Part shown: positions 40,034 through 52,989 of the stretch, one piece after another
Layout of the letters: the number at the start of each line of letters is the position of its first letter
Numbering within the stretch: position 1 is the stretch's first letter
Assembly (NCBI GenBank): GCA_035235625.1
Contig: CP141147.1
Span: 14,621,001-14,685,000, forward strand
Direction: 5' to 3'
Length of the DNA stretch: 64,000 nucleotides
Source of the DNA: Saururus chinensis
Taxonomy: Eukaryota; Streptophyta; Magnoliopsida; Piperales; Saururaceae
Notes under the pieces: generated by a model
Seen by the model: the letters and a program-made list of their open reading frames with translations, nothing else
Told to the model about the DNA's origin: nothing
Databases searched by the model: none
Position numbers and translations under genes: made by a program

Positions 40034-40558
40034 TTTTGATCTTTGTAATCGTAGCCGGCTCATGAAAAACATAAAAAACAAGACATTGATAACCCCAACC
40101 TTAAGTAATGTCAAATTTTTTAATATTCTGGGAGAATGTCTGAGGCTTACGCCGATTTTATACTGGAAAAATTATTTTTCTACTGTTGAGTTGCATACGT
40201 AATACCTCACGTAATGGTCATCAAAACCGTGTTTTATTTCGTCAATGGTTTTGTCAATTGGAGTGATTCCCATTTTATACCCCAAAATATGTTTTTTTTC
40301 TTTTTATTAGTACACGAAAAAATGTTTTTCTAACGTTGAGTTGCTTAGGCGACACCTTTTGTTCATCAAAACCGTGTTTTGCAATTGGGGCGTCTTAGGT
40401 GAACGGTTTTGCCAATACTGACGTAAAACTCAAGGCTTATGTCTCTTTAATACTCAATATTCCCTCCCTCCCATTATTAATAAATTCAATTAATGGTAAA
40501 TTATTTTTAATTTATTTTAAGATTTTAAATAGAGCTAAGGTGTGAAACATGGGTTATG

Positions 40559-40955
40559 CAGTGTTTTAAAACTCGGACCGGGTTTAGTCGGACCCCGGTT
40601 GATAAATTGGTCTGGTTTATACGATTTAACTGATTATGTTGACTCGGCCAGGTTCCCGCTAACTAGGGTTGGACCAGTTTAACAAAATGATAACACTTAA
40701 CCAACTGGTTATGGCAATTTTGTTGTACACATATTAGGCAACTATTTTATTTATGATTTATCTACTTTATAATATTTCCAAATGAATTTCGAACCCAAAA
40801 CAGTGATTTTACCTACTCTACCAATTGAGTTACAAGTATTTTATGTAAGTATTGTGTGTAACTTTATATTTATTTAATATATGAGAAAATTGGGTTAACC
40901 CGGGTTGACTTGTGGTTAAACCCAATTGACCCGGCCCGGTGACCATTTCGGGTAT
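40559..40955 (-). mobile_element. Inverted-repeat element with tRNA-like modules, copy lacking one end
   Basis: The left terminus CAGTGTTTTAAAACTCGG matches the element at 57776-58278, and the interior aligns with that copy on the opposite strand. On the minus strand it has a tRNA-like A box, TAACTCAATTGGTAGAG (complement of 40816-40832), a B-box-like GGGTTCGAAAT (40786-40796), then a second A-box-like CCATAACCAGTTGGTTAAG (40696-40714). The right terminus is eroded near 40955. No protein is encoded. Confidence 0.65.
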
Positions 40956-41356
40956 GTCTATTTATACCTTTACTATTTTTGGACATAAACCAAATTATAT
41001 TATAAAGATTTATTAATTACCTTTAAAATAAGTCTAATTTATGTGTATACAACGCATGTGGACATATGTGTCCGATTTGGGCATAATAATTTTAATCTAA
41101 TATATTATATTATAAAAGGGTAGGTGGATTTGAATTACATAAACGGTTGGATAAGCATTGGACACATTTTTTTATATATAACTTAATATATATTAATTTT
41201 TATATAAAACTGAGTAAAAGTAGGATCTAAATAATCTTAGCCATAGACGCTTGTCATGCTCATGTACTATTTTTTACGGTAAAGCTATTTTAATAAACCT
41301 TTGAATTATTTAATCCTCTTTGTATGAGGGAAAAGTTTTTCATATTCTACTCTAAT

Positions 41357-41521
41357 AATGAGCCTAGTGTAAAAAATATATAAAGTATTTAATAATTGAG
41401 ATTGTTGGTGTACACACTAGCACATATTAATATAATTGATACTAGTACTAATATGCACTAGTATGTGCACCATTGATTTTATAAATGAAGGGTTTTATAC
41501 ATTCTTTACACTAAGCTCATT
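41357..41521. mobile_element. Small fold-back MITE, 165 bp
   Basis: The two halves are imperfect inverted copies. AATGAGCCTAGTGTAAA on the left pairs with TTTACACTAAGCTCATT on the right, and internal GGTGTACACACTAGCACATA pairs with TATGCACTAGTATGTGCACC. The loop is AT-rich. No target duplication could be fixed. Confidence 0.65.
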
Positions 41522-41807
41522 GTTTGAACATTAAAAATACTTCTTTATATGAATTGGGGCTTATGTATACTCAAAGTTTGATCGATAATACACATTACTA
41601 AAGTGGTAGGCGAGTTTGAATACCTTTTTTTAACATGCATTACTAAATCAATTCCAATAGCTCACAATGTTATGGCTCGTACAATTTGTGTGCATATAAG
41701 CTTAGTCTCATGTTAACTATTATTTTCCTTTGATAGGTGTTGTCCTTAATTAAGATGAAAATAAAACATCGAACCGAACTTTGATGAAAAGTTCAACAGT
41801 CTACTTA

Positions 41808-42213
41808 GAGGTGTCAAAAGGTCAGGCTAGGCCAAGCCTGAAACAAGCCAGACTGTGGGCTATGCTGGGCCTCGACCAATTTGCACCTCCACCACCATGC
41901 TCGACATGAGCCTTAGGTCCGATGTGCTCGGCCAGGTCAGGCTGAGCTAGGGCCGAACCCACGGGCCTATTAAAAAAATAATTTTTTAAACTTAGCCCAT
42001 AAGGTCTTATGGAAGTCCTCAAGTCGGGCCTCAGCCCGGCCTAACGGGCCTTAATTGGGCCCAGACCAGGTCAGGCTTGATAAAAAGCCCATGAGCCTCA
42101 AATCTAAGGCCTGGCCCAATCCAATCCACCCAAGCCCCCTCATGAATGTGGGTCAGGCTCAAACCCGACCTGCTAGTATAGGGCCGGACCAGCTGCCAGC
42201 CCTTTGACACCTC
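41808..42213. mobile_element. hAT-like non-autonomous element (GAGGTGTCAAA ends)
   Basis: Termini are GAGGTGTCAAA and TTTGACACCTC, exact inverted copies. Subterminal regions are dense in GGCCC, GGGCC, AGGCC and CGGCC motifs, a usual feature of Ac-like hAT ends. The flanks show no clear 8-bp duplication. Confidence 0.6.
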
Positions 42214-42435
42214 GTTCAGCGACGAGATAAAAGATAATAGAAAGAGTGGTTGTTCCGTAACTTCTTTGTCCTCATCCACATGAGCGACCCTTGCTGAGCT
42301 CAAAAGACAACTGCCTCCGGAAAGAGTTGACTAAACAGCCTCAAGTCTACTGGCCTTATCACATGGCTTTGATTGTGGGACAAGACAACGTCCTCACCAC
42401 GTTACGTTCTCTCCACAATTTAAAAAAGAGTAATG

Positions 42436-42540
42436 TGACGTTGAAAAATCAACGTCAAAAAGTTACTTTATCTTTTTAAAACCGTTAAGTTCACTCATCA
42501 ACGATTTTGAGAAGTTACTTTACGTTGCTTTTCAACGTCA
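42436..42540. repeat. ACGTTG inverted repeats
   Basis: TGACGTTG (42436-42443) and CAACGTCA (42450-42457) form an 8-bp stem with a 6-nt loop. A second similar stem, ACGTTGCTTTTCAACGT, lies near 42522-42538. It may be a small MITE relic. The sequence from here to 43655 is AT-rich with no gene seen. Confidence 0.5.
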
Positions 42541-43655
42541 TTAAAATATTTTTTAAAAAAAAATTATAAAATACTTATAAAAAAAACTATAAAATAATCA
42601 ATCCCTAAACCAGAAAAGCATGTTGTTTTAGTCCACAGTTTTATCGGAGTTGATGTTGGTTCTATTTTTAAATTTTTATAAAATCAGCTACATATTCCCT
42701 CTGTTTCTGATCTGACACAAGTGGCTTTTTTACCTCTCTCGAATCTCGATCACGTACGAGTTGCCACGATCATAGTATAATGATTAGTTGAGGCCTAGTT
42801 GTATATTCATAATTTTATATAACTTAGTATTTATTTTTTAATTTACATTGTCTAAGATTATATGTACCCCAGCACTACCAAAATACAATGCCCCATGTTT
42901 CTATATGTTAAATCTGTATAGATAAAAAAATATTTCTAAAATAAAATAATATATATTTAACAGCCTTTACCAGCAATATTTCCTTTTTTTATTGCTCATT
43001 ATAAGCACTGTTACCTTTTGAATATCCCCATCACTTTGATTGTATGTTATAAAGTATGCAATTCATTTATATCTTTTCCAAAAATCTAACAAAAATAAAC
43101 TTAAGAACAACTCACTTATCAAAGGGGGTATAATTTTATCCTTAAAATATTGCATACCCAAACCCCAATCAATAGCTATTGAACATAGCTTATTTTGTAG
43201 ATTCTGCCCATGACACAAAGGCTATACTAATTTTTTCTAAGCCAATAGAAAGAAGTCCTCCCACACAACTTGCTCATTTTTTTTTCAATTCCAATAATCA
43301 AGAGAATACTCTCTATTTCTTTATTCAAGACAACTAGCTCTCCTATCTCCCTCACCCTCACTTGATTCTACATGTCATTAATTTTTTTAGTTTGATTTAT
43401 ATTAATTTTACTTTTTAGTATATAATTAATTTTTAAGGTCTTTGTTTTTTTTGAAAATATTTTAGCAGTATGCCTTCTAAAACATATGAATATGGATATA
43501 AAACAATAAAAAAATAGATAAATTAATTCAATCACAAAATAATGAATAGTAAATATAAATTTGAATACGAATACGAATCTGAATATGTACATGAGAAAAA
43601 TGTCAAGCTTAAAGAAATTTATTTAATTACTATGTTATATTAGGTTAAATATTCT

Positions 43656-43813
43656 ATCTACCCTATATTAATAGCTCCATTTGCAAAAAACGTTTGACAC
43701 ACATTAATAGCCTTTTATAAGCTTATACTCTATCTTCTTAGCTGTGGGTTCTACCACTCAATAAAAATCACTATTTTTCCCAATGAAACTATTAATATGG
43801 GACGAAGAGAGTA
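43656..43813 (-). mobile_element. Stowaway-type MITE, diverged copy
   Basis: On the minus strand it begins ATACTCTCTTCGTCCCATAT. Its interior (AATAGTGATTTTTATTGAGT, then GGT and AACCCACAGCTAAGAAG) matches the interior of the copy at 63032-63234. Confidence 0.65.
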
Positions 43814-46634
43814 TAAAAATGATTCATTTAAAATTCACCTTACACTGCCAGTTGTATCAAGTTGGTTGTATATGCTTTTCTAAGTATGAGGGTATATCTT
43901 TTTAGAATAAGAAGCTCCCTCACATGATTTTGGGACAAAAAGGACAATTAAAATGAGATTTTTTTTCTCAAATCTAGACAATTAGAATACACGGTACATG
44001 AGCAATGTTAAAACCCATACCCAATACATATTCAACCCAAACCTAAACATGTACTAGACATTGGTTGGAGGGTACGAGGTTTTTTTTTACATGCACTACT
44101 ACGTATGTGTGATGACACAACTTTTTTTTTATACAAGTTAAAAGTCGAGACCACATCAATTTATATACCAAGTGCCAAGATCAATTGTGTACAAATGAGT
44201 AATCACAATATACTACAAATTTTCAAAAGAGGCATAACAATTCGTATACATCAGTCAACATAAATATACATATTTTGAGTATAACAAAAAGAAACTTGTC
44301 AAAATCCCAAAGCGGAGACCCTCAAATTACAATAAGCTTTCTTCCTTAAATCTCATCCCTAAGTTTACATTAGTAACATTTGGGGATTAGTGAGTATATT
44401 TATACTCGGTAGGTAGAATTAAATTCTACTAACATACTTTACAATGAATTATAATTAAAGTGCATAAACACTTTTCATAAATTCAAATAATTAATCTTCA
44501 AAAGTCAACTTAAAAGAAATAAAAATATCATTGTCATCTAATACCGAATCAGGAATGCAATTTATTCACAAAATTGGATAAATAATTCATTCACGAAATA
44601 ATATCGATACCAAAGCATTATACACCCATGCTCATAGGGTAACAGGATGAGAAAGAAAATGATCTTCCCATGATATCCCATTCTTGAGCACTCCATATGC
44701 CTCAATAGGAGGTATCTAGGAGTAATAACTCTGATAATTTCTAGTTTTCCTACCAAAGAACTGCCAAAAATCCAAAAATCCAAAACACTCGAAATATCAT
44801 TTAGTGGATACAATAACATTTAAAATCTTAAATTACAACAAAATCTCATTACAAGATGGTATGAAGTGACACTATTCTAATGTCATTGCTACTCATAATG
44901 ACATAATTTACGAAACAAAATTTTGGGTAGAACCCAAGAAGATTCATTTGAAAACAAGTTGTATTCCTAGCATGGAATTAGAAGTTACAACCACTTATCC
45001 TTTCTCTCTTGACATTTTCTAGCTAAAGTGAATTGAAAAATGAGAACTTTTTCTTTCCTAGGGTCTTAACAAATTTGTCTCAGTTGAATAAGTGTAATCT
45101 TACGAAATTCATGATTAAAAGAGACAAGAGTTAAAACATTTGTGATTTCTTCTAAAATTAATAAAAGAGAGTTAAAGTGTCAAAATAAAGAAATACAAAT
45201 TGATAATCATATACCAATAGAGTTGACTAATATAAGGTAAGGTATGGATGAACATAATTTGTGGATGCCCTTAGATTAAAGGAGAATTAATTGAAAATTC
45301 ATCAAAAAGATCTAAACATCGCTTGTTTTGATGTTTTTATTTTTATTTTTGACTTCTTGATCTCAAATTGAAGTATTTTTAAATGAATTTAATGTTTTTT
45401 AGCATTAGAATTTATCATGATTTGTTTTTTGGATGTTTCAAAAAAAAGTTTGATTGCTCAAAGAATTTAAAACACATTTGTCAATTAGAGTGTTTCAAAG
45501 TGAATCAAAAGTTAATGAAACACATAAGTCAATAAATATTACGACATAATTTGAGAGTGATGAATGACATATTTTGTGACATGTTTGGTTTATTGCTTCT
45601 ATATTAAAGAACATGTTCAAAATATTGTGAGACATAATATAATTGTATGTCTTGATGATTGTTTGCTTGACTAATATATTTAGTTGGCATTTTCATTATT
45701 TGTTAATTCACTTTTTGTCTATTTGTGTCAAAAATGAGGATAAATGATTGATAAAAATCAAAGTGCTTATTTTCATGCATAATTGAGTAATGCTATGCAA
45801 ATAATTTTCTCGTAAGTGTGCAGGATAAGTACAGGTTTTTACAAGACTTTTCAAGATAAATTCCAAATAGTCTTAGTTGAGTCTAAATAGTGTTAAGTCC
45901 TATGTACAAGTGAAAGTCAGTGCACTATGTCAAAAGAGTTGTAATTTTTATTTAATTTTCAATCTTGTAGTGTCTTGTCACAAAATAGCCAAAAGGGGAG
46001 TTTGAATTGGCTAATTTCAATGATCAAAATAATATCTAAACTTTATGCATGTTTTTGTCTTAGGAATCTGCTTTCTAGATTTAGTTATGGTCGAGGATTC
46101 TGAATTGATTGACTTAAAATATAGGAGTAGACATGTTCTTATCGATCAAGGTTGAAGCCTAAACTGAGTGTCAAAGGTAAAAAGTTTATTTGCACACACT
46201 CACATACATAATTCACTTAGATTAGCTTAAAATGAGTGAATTAAGTAAATCTAGAAGTTTTAGATTGAATTAGGGTAAATTGGTAAATTTTACTATACCT
46301 TGATCGATCATTGCAAAATGAATTGGGTTAATCGTTGATCGGCACCTGAATCAGACTGTGTAAAATTTGGCCAAGAGTTTATTGATCGATTGCTCCCATG
46401 ATAGATCGATTGCTTGAAGAGTTATACCCTACTTAGAATAGTGAACGATAGATCGATGTGTGAAACGATCGATCGTTGTCTGTGTTACTTACCTAGATCA
46501 AGTCATTCCGAAAGAGAATTCATTCCTAATTGAAATATAACTCATAAACTGACTTAATAGACTCTATAAAGGGCTAGGTAAACATGAAATTAAAGAGAAA
46601 AAACCTTAGAAATTGAAAGAGAAAAGTGGAGAAA
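43814..46634. other. Long AT-rich spacer, no gene recognised
   Basis: No coding region with family features. CCAAAAGGGGAG at about 45989 resembles a retroelement polypurine tract, and 46290-46490 is rich in GATCGAT motifs. These may be weathered LTR element sequence, but I cannot define ends. Confidence 0.35.
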
Positions 46635-47542
46635 TGTAACGCCATGTTTTCTGATTACGTCTAACCTGAGGGGTTAAGGGTGATTATAAAAATTTGGATA
46701 AGTTTTAGGGGGTTTTAAGGGATGAAATCCATGTATATATGTAGAGCTCAAAGTAACGGGCGTAATGGATTGAAGAATACTCGAAACAGAGTTCGGGAGG
46801 GAAAGTTATGACCTCAGGAAGCATGCCACATAGGCGTGACCCACTTAAAAAGTGCAAGATAACCTACCCATGTGGGGTCTAATTTTGAAGGACTCATCGG
46901 TAAAAGTCCATCAGTACCAAGAACAAGCGATTTCGACTTTGGGGTAAGAAGATATCACATTTTGAATTTGGAATAATATAAGAATAAAATAATCGGGAAA
47001 TGACAAATTTGCTGGCATCATTGATGATGCCAATGGCTAGCAGGCTGTCCGTGCAACACGCAGCTGATCTGCATGGTCTCACGGATGCGTGGCTCCCTTG
47101 CAGCAGTGTCGTGCGCGCTTATCGCGTTGCTGCTTCATGGGTGCATAATGCGTGTCGTATGTGAGTCACTATGTTCACTCGCAGTTTTTTCTCAATACAT
47201 AAGAAACCCGTGTGATTTTACAAAGGAGTTTTTGGGCTCATTCTGAATCCGATTTTGTAGGTTCAAGAGGCGTTTTTAGCTAATTTGAGGGTGTTCTACT
47301 CAATAGAAGTATCCACTCCTTGAGTTGGTGACTCTAGAGAGGAGAAAAGGCCCGGGGCATGGGAGGCTTGTCCGACGCCCTCGGGCTGAAGGAGAGATAG
47401 AAGTAGCCCAGAGTAAGAGGAAGCTCCATCCTCCGTAGTCGGGCCTCATTGAGAGAAGTGGCCCAGAGTAAGGGGAGGCCGTATCCTTTACCTATGTGCT
47501 ACGTAGTGAGAGAAACATACCCAATAAAGGGGATGTTCTATT
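46635..47542 (+). mobile_element. LTR fragment, same family as 387-2609
   Basis: It starts TGTAACGCCATGTTTTCTGA at 46635. The run TGTAGAGCTC, then GAAAGTTATGACCTCAGGAA and GTGACCCACTTAAAAAG, parallels 490-610 and 52240-52350. It breaks off at 47542, where a different LTR begins. Confidence 0.6.
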
Positions 47543-49665
47543 TGTAAGGACTCTCATTTCTAAACCGGTTTTCGTTTCTTTTAATTATCGGTTATTGCAT
47601 GGTTAACTCATTTTCTTATTAATTCGGTGGTTTCGTAAATAAATGATGTTTCTTATGGTTTAAATCAAAATCAACTTTAAAATTATTAGTTTGGCGGGAT
47701 TTTGAGTCAAATCTGAATTTTTGGGATTTTTCACTAATTTTTCGAAAATTAGGGTTTGGCGGGACCCCCTGTGGGCCCCACTGTCGAAATTTGGGTTTTT
47801 GGACCAAATTAACCCAGACATCAACACAAACCCTTATAAAAATTTTCATAATTTTCCCACGTGTAATTAGTGCTCAAATAGCCAAAATACCCATTTTTAG
47901 CCTATTTTTCTATTCATACCCCATTAATTACCTACACACACCCCAAACCTTACTATATATAGAATGACCTGAGCCATTTTCATTTTGATAATAGGTTGGG
48001 AAAGGGAGGTTAGGCCTAATTCCCCAATTAGGCCCGGATTAGAAGAGTTTAAGGTATGATTACTCTAATTAAGCCTTAAAACCTAGATTTTCTCTTAATC
48101 CTTTCTAGATCTATCATTTCCCCTTTGTTTTGATTCGTTTTTAAACATCAAAACTACTTATTTGTATCTTTACTTAAAACCCTAGATCTAAAAATCCAAT
48201 TTTTATGTTCAACAAGCCCTAGATCTAAGTTTTTCATTAGGGTTTTCTATGTTAAATCGGTTTTAATGGAGTTTAATTTAAACTCTATGCCTTTGTAAGG
48301 TTTACAAGAAGGGTGACCATCAAATCCAAACCTAATCAAGGGATAAGGTAATGGACTTTCGAAATTTCAGTCTTCATATGATAAAACTCTTGATTTTGTG
48401 GTTTATTTTGAATGGATTTTACTTGATTTAGTGCTTTAATGACATGATTAGTAAATGGTAATCTTTAATCCCGATTTCATAGGGATTTATCTTGTTATGA
48501 TGTATATTAGCTTTCTGGAAGTTATGGTGGAATTTTAATAGCATTGAGGTTGTTAGATGGAGATTTTAAGATTCATCAATGGAGTTTCGGTTTGAAATTT
48601 TGAAATGGAGAAGAAGGTCGATTCTACCTTGTTGGCGTTCGAACGGCCCTCTTGGGCTTTCGAACGACAACACTGTCAGTTCGATAGATTTTCCATTTAG
48701 CCGATCGAACGACCCTACTGGGCGTTAGAATGGCTACACAGCAGATTTTGTATTATTTGCATGATGTTTATTTCGGTGATTCTACTTTGATATATCATTT
48801 TCATAAGTATGTGGAGTGTTTTGAGCTATAGTATGCTACTGGAAGGGTATACCATTGAGGTTATGAAGTTGTGGTATATATTTAGAGTTATGTGGAATGG
48901 TGTGTGATTGGATATATGATGTTAGAATTACCATCTTGAAGTTATGAATGGTTGATTCTCTATGGTTAAGTGTATTTTCAGTAGAGCTATAACATACTAA
49001 CGGACTGATATGTCATGTTACGATGTGGTTAATTGATGTGTGAATGCTAGTGAATGTCATGACTCAAGTATGAATTGAATGGTCTTATATATGTTTAGCT
49101 TGTGGATAGGCTTTGACTTGAGATATGATTTTAATGATTTTTCTCCTATAATATCCGCTAGAATTCATGATTAGATGTTAATGCACATGTGTAGTGTGAT
49201 GGTGAGTGAATTACAAGCATGTTGATATGCATTGAGTGAAGTGCTTCTACTAGGTACACACATATGTGGGGTTTAATGATGATGATGAACATTAATATTA
49301 TGATTATGAATGATGCATGAGGGGCTGATGAGAGCACTTATCATGAATTAGGATTCATGTATACATTGCCCACGTATGTACCATGTTACATGCATCATGA
49401 AAATGGATTTTCGATTGAGGCTTTATCGAGATTAATTGAATTGGACCGATTGGATGCAATGTGGTGAAATTACGTACCGGATTAGTCGGTCATGGCTTAA
49501 TCGAAACTTGATTGGTCCGAAAGGACATGTTTTGATTTGAGTTCCTTCGTGGAACATGTATACTCCTTAGGTTGAGTCTAGTTAAGTGGAATTATGTGGG
49601 GGACGAGTTACGTACTTGTCTTGCGATTTGAGATTATTATTGTCTCCTGGACCCTGAGAATCCAA
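47543..49665 (+). mobile_element. LTR, plus strand, related to the minus-strand LTR at 7877-10780
   Basis: It starts TGTAAGGACTCTCATTTC inside the preceding LTR. A TATA box CTATATATAG lies at 47953-47962. Shared landmarks with 7877-10780 include the GTTCGAACG zone at 48640-48740 and CACGTATGTACCATGTT near 49372-49389. The 3' end is missing after about 49665. Confidence 0.55.
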
Positions 49666-49679
49666 TAGGAAAATTAAAA

Positions 49680-50254
49680 AGATAATCTTGCTGGAAGAAA
49701 ACTAAGAATCCAAATAGGAAAAATAAAGAATGAGATGATTAAGATAAAAATTAAAAGGATTAAGGTGTGATTAAGGAAAAATCTTACATTAAGAAGAGTT
49801 TCCCCTATGGGAAATGAGGGTAAAGCCTAGACTCTATCCTAATATCATCCCTTCCCCATTGGGCAACTGGGCTAGGGTTTTCCCTGTTATAGTAAAGGTT
49901 GTAGGTTAAAAATTGAATTATTGGGCTAGAAAATAGGTGAATAGGCCTTAAGTGACCATTTAAGTACACATTTGACTCAAAAATAAATTTAATCATACAC
50001 AAACCCACTTAGACAAATTAATAGAAAGTTGGCGGCCGAAATGGGTAGCACGCCATCCCACATAGACGTGGGGCCCGCTTCTTTGACTAAGAGAAAATAG
50101 AAAGAAAATGCCTCTAAATAGGTAAAAATTTGGTAAATCAAGCTTGACACTAAGAAATTTATAACTAAACTAACCCATTACCCCAAGAAAAACAAATCAA
50201 ATTGAAACAACGATTTCACACAAATAGAAAGGTAATAAATTAGAAGATCTTACA
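49680..50254 (-). mobile_element. Minus-strand LTR fragment, 5' end
   Basis: On the minus strand it starts TGTAAGATCTTCTAATTTAT at 50254 and contains a purine-poor promoter-like zone similar in order to 10300-10780. It is cut off near 49680 against the 47543-49665 LTR. Confidence 0.4.
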
Positions 50255-50651
50255 GAGTGCCTTATAGGTAGCTTTTTAAATAGGCCGCCTACATTGACAC
50301 TTTTATTTGATTTATGCACCATTAGTCTTATTTGCCGTTAGTTTTTTATGACTTAGTTGCCATTAGTTAAGGCACTTGTCTTAAAGAAAAATAATACTCC
50401 ACTTTTACATTTATGACATTGCTTCATTTTGGGGACCCACCTGATACGTGAGGTGATCCTTCCATTCTCTTGCCATAACCTTTTGAAAAACACTCGAGTG
50501 GCATTAGCTTTCACACATCAAAACTTTACTTCATTAATTTCAACACCATTGATAAGTGGGCTTAAAAGAGTAGGCCCCACTCATCAAAGCAATGAAATGA
50601 TATAGAATTTTGACGTGTGTAAATTAATGTCACAATTATGTCACACGTTTT
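50255..50651. other. Spacer, nothing recognised
   Basis: AT-rich sequence between an LTR fragment and the left end of the BED-finger hAT element. No reading frame or repeat of note. Confidence 0.35.
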
Positions 50652-52989
50652 TAGGGCTAGCCCGATGGCCCGACCCTACCCTACCCTCAAAAGAGCGGGT
50701 AGGGGCTTTTGATTTTTTAGCCTGAAGACGGGCTGGGCCTAACAAATTTAGGCCCATATAATATAGGGCTGAGCTAGGGCCAAGGGCAAAAAAGCCCATA
50801 AACTTGGCCTTGCTTAATGGTCCAGTCAGCCCATCACTATTCACTAACCGGGAGTGTGGACTCCAGGGTATATATAATGCTCTTATAACAAAAAACCTAA
50901 AATCACTCCTCCAATCTGCCGCCTGTTTCCACCTTTGATTTGCCGCCTACTTCCACCTTTGATCTTAGGGGACCCTACTTCTCTATTTTCCCAGCCACCC
51001 TTATGCTCCAATCACTCTGGAGGAAAGTTCTACCCTAAAATCAATCACAAATTGCCTCCGATTTGCCCTAATATATATGAGGTGACCCTACTGCTCCATT
51101 TGCCCCAGTGACCCTTCTACTCCAATCGCTAAGGAGGGAAGTTCTGCTCTTTATCTGTTTATTTATGCTCTAGTTTTTATATGCTATTTTGGTTCTTCAA
51201 TGTCGTCTTGCTTTTCTTCTTAGCATATTTTTTTCGTTGCAAAAATTATTTCTGTAATTTGTTTTTTGGTTTTGGTGAATCTGATTTTCTATGTAGTATA
51301 TATGTCCTGTTAGTTTGTTGTCCTTCCTGATTAATTTGTTGTTTAGTATATGTGTTCCAATTAGTTTGTTGTCCAAGGTCTTCCTAATTTGTATTTGATT
51401 AGTATATGTGTTCCTTTAAGTTTGTTGTCCAAGGTTGTCCTAATTGTATATGATTTTCTATTGAACCTGCTTAATTTGTAGTCCTGATTGATCCCTATAT
51501 TGCTTATTAGTTTGTTGTCATCGACTCCTTATCCTGTCTAGATCCTTTTTCTATTCTAATGTTTAGTTGTGTGTTTTGTATAAAATTTGTTGTTTGTTGT
51601 CCTCCTCCTCCATGGTTATTAATTTTTTTAGTTGAGATGTCTAGTTTTGACTATAGAGAGTTTGCAACCATGGCATATTCAGCTATAGCACCCCCCTACA
51701 CACACACCCAAGTTCTTCGACACATGCCAACACACAACAAAGTTCTTTGACACAGGCCAATTCTTCACTTGTTGATCCCCCTAGCTCTACCCCTCCCCCT
51801 TCAGATTTAGCTCCATCTACTAGTCAAGGTAGGAACAAACGGGGTAGAAGTCCTTCATTTGATTGGGATCATTTCACAAAAGTTTTTGATGAAAATGGAC
51901 AAAGAATAGGGGCAAAATGAAACCATTGCAAGTCAACCCTTGATGGAAGTAGTCAAGATGGCACGACTTATCTATCTAGGCACATAAATAACCATTGTAA
52001 GATGGTGCCAAATAGAGATGCTAAGCAACAACTCTTGACTAATGTTTTTGGTAATGTCTCCTCTTTTAAATTTGTTCCGTAAGTTAGTAGGGAAGTTCTT
52101 GCAAGGGCAATAATAGTGCATGAGTACTGTAATGACCGCAAATTTTTGGTATGATTTCTTGCCTCTAATAAAGCTATTTTATGAGTTTTTAATTGTTCTA
52201 AATTATTTAGAGGCAGATTTTTGGAGAGTTTTTTATGGGTTGATGGAGCTCGGTTAGACGAGCCTAACAAACCAAGAATGCACAAAACGGAGATTAGGAG
52301 CGAAAGTTATGACCTTGGGAAGTGTGCCATAGGGGCGAGACCCACTTTAAAAGTGCAAGATAACCTACCCATATTGGGTCTAGTTTTGAAAGGCTCATCG
52401 ATATGAGTCTATCGGTACTAAGAACGTGCAATTCTAACTTCAGGATAAGAAGTTATCGCGTTTTGAAGTTGGAATTGTATTTGAATGAAATAATAATAAA
52501 ATATTGAAATAATGACGTCACACGAGTCGACTGTCGTCGCGCCGAGCCAAAACGCGTGATCACAACCGTCTATGTTGCGCGATCATGTGGTCCAGGGCAG
52601 GACGCGCGGCTCTGCCACGCACAATGCATGTGACACACACATGGTCCAATCGGGACGCGCCACATGGTGCGAGCGACTACAAGCGTCTTTCCCTTTTCCT
52701 GCACGCTCGCATGCCATTTTTCTATAAATTCTCATTTCCGTTCAAACTTCTGGAAGAGTTTCTAGAGTCGTTTTGAGTCCGTTTTCTTTGGTTCAAGAGG
52801 CGTTCTTACCTAAATTGAGCATGGCGGATGTCGTGGAGGGGCTATTTTTCCAGTTGAAGACCTCCAAAACCCCAGAAGTGGACGTCCAATTTCGTGGTGT
52901 CCAGTTTATCGGCTTCGACCTCGTGCGAAGAGAAAGGTAGGGACTTTTATCCTTTCTTAAGGCATGATTATAAATTGTGGTTGTGTTTT

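Noticed and set aside
45985-46000. Polypurine tract of a Copia element (CCAAAAGGGGAG)
   Set aside because: No LTR terminus follows directly and no second repeat was found; too weak to call an element.
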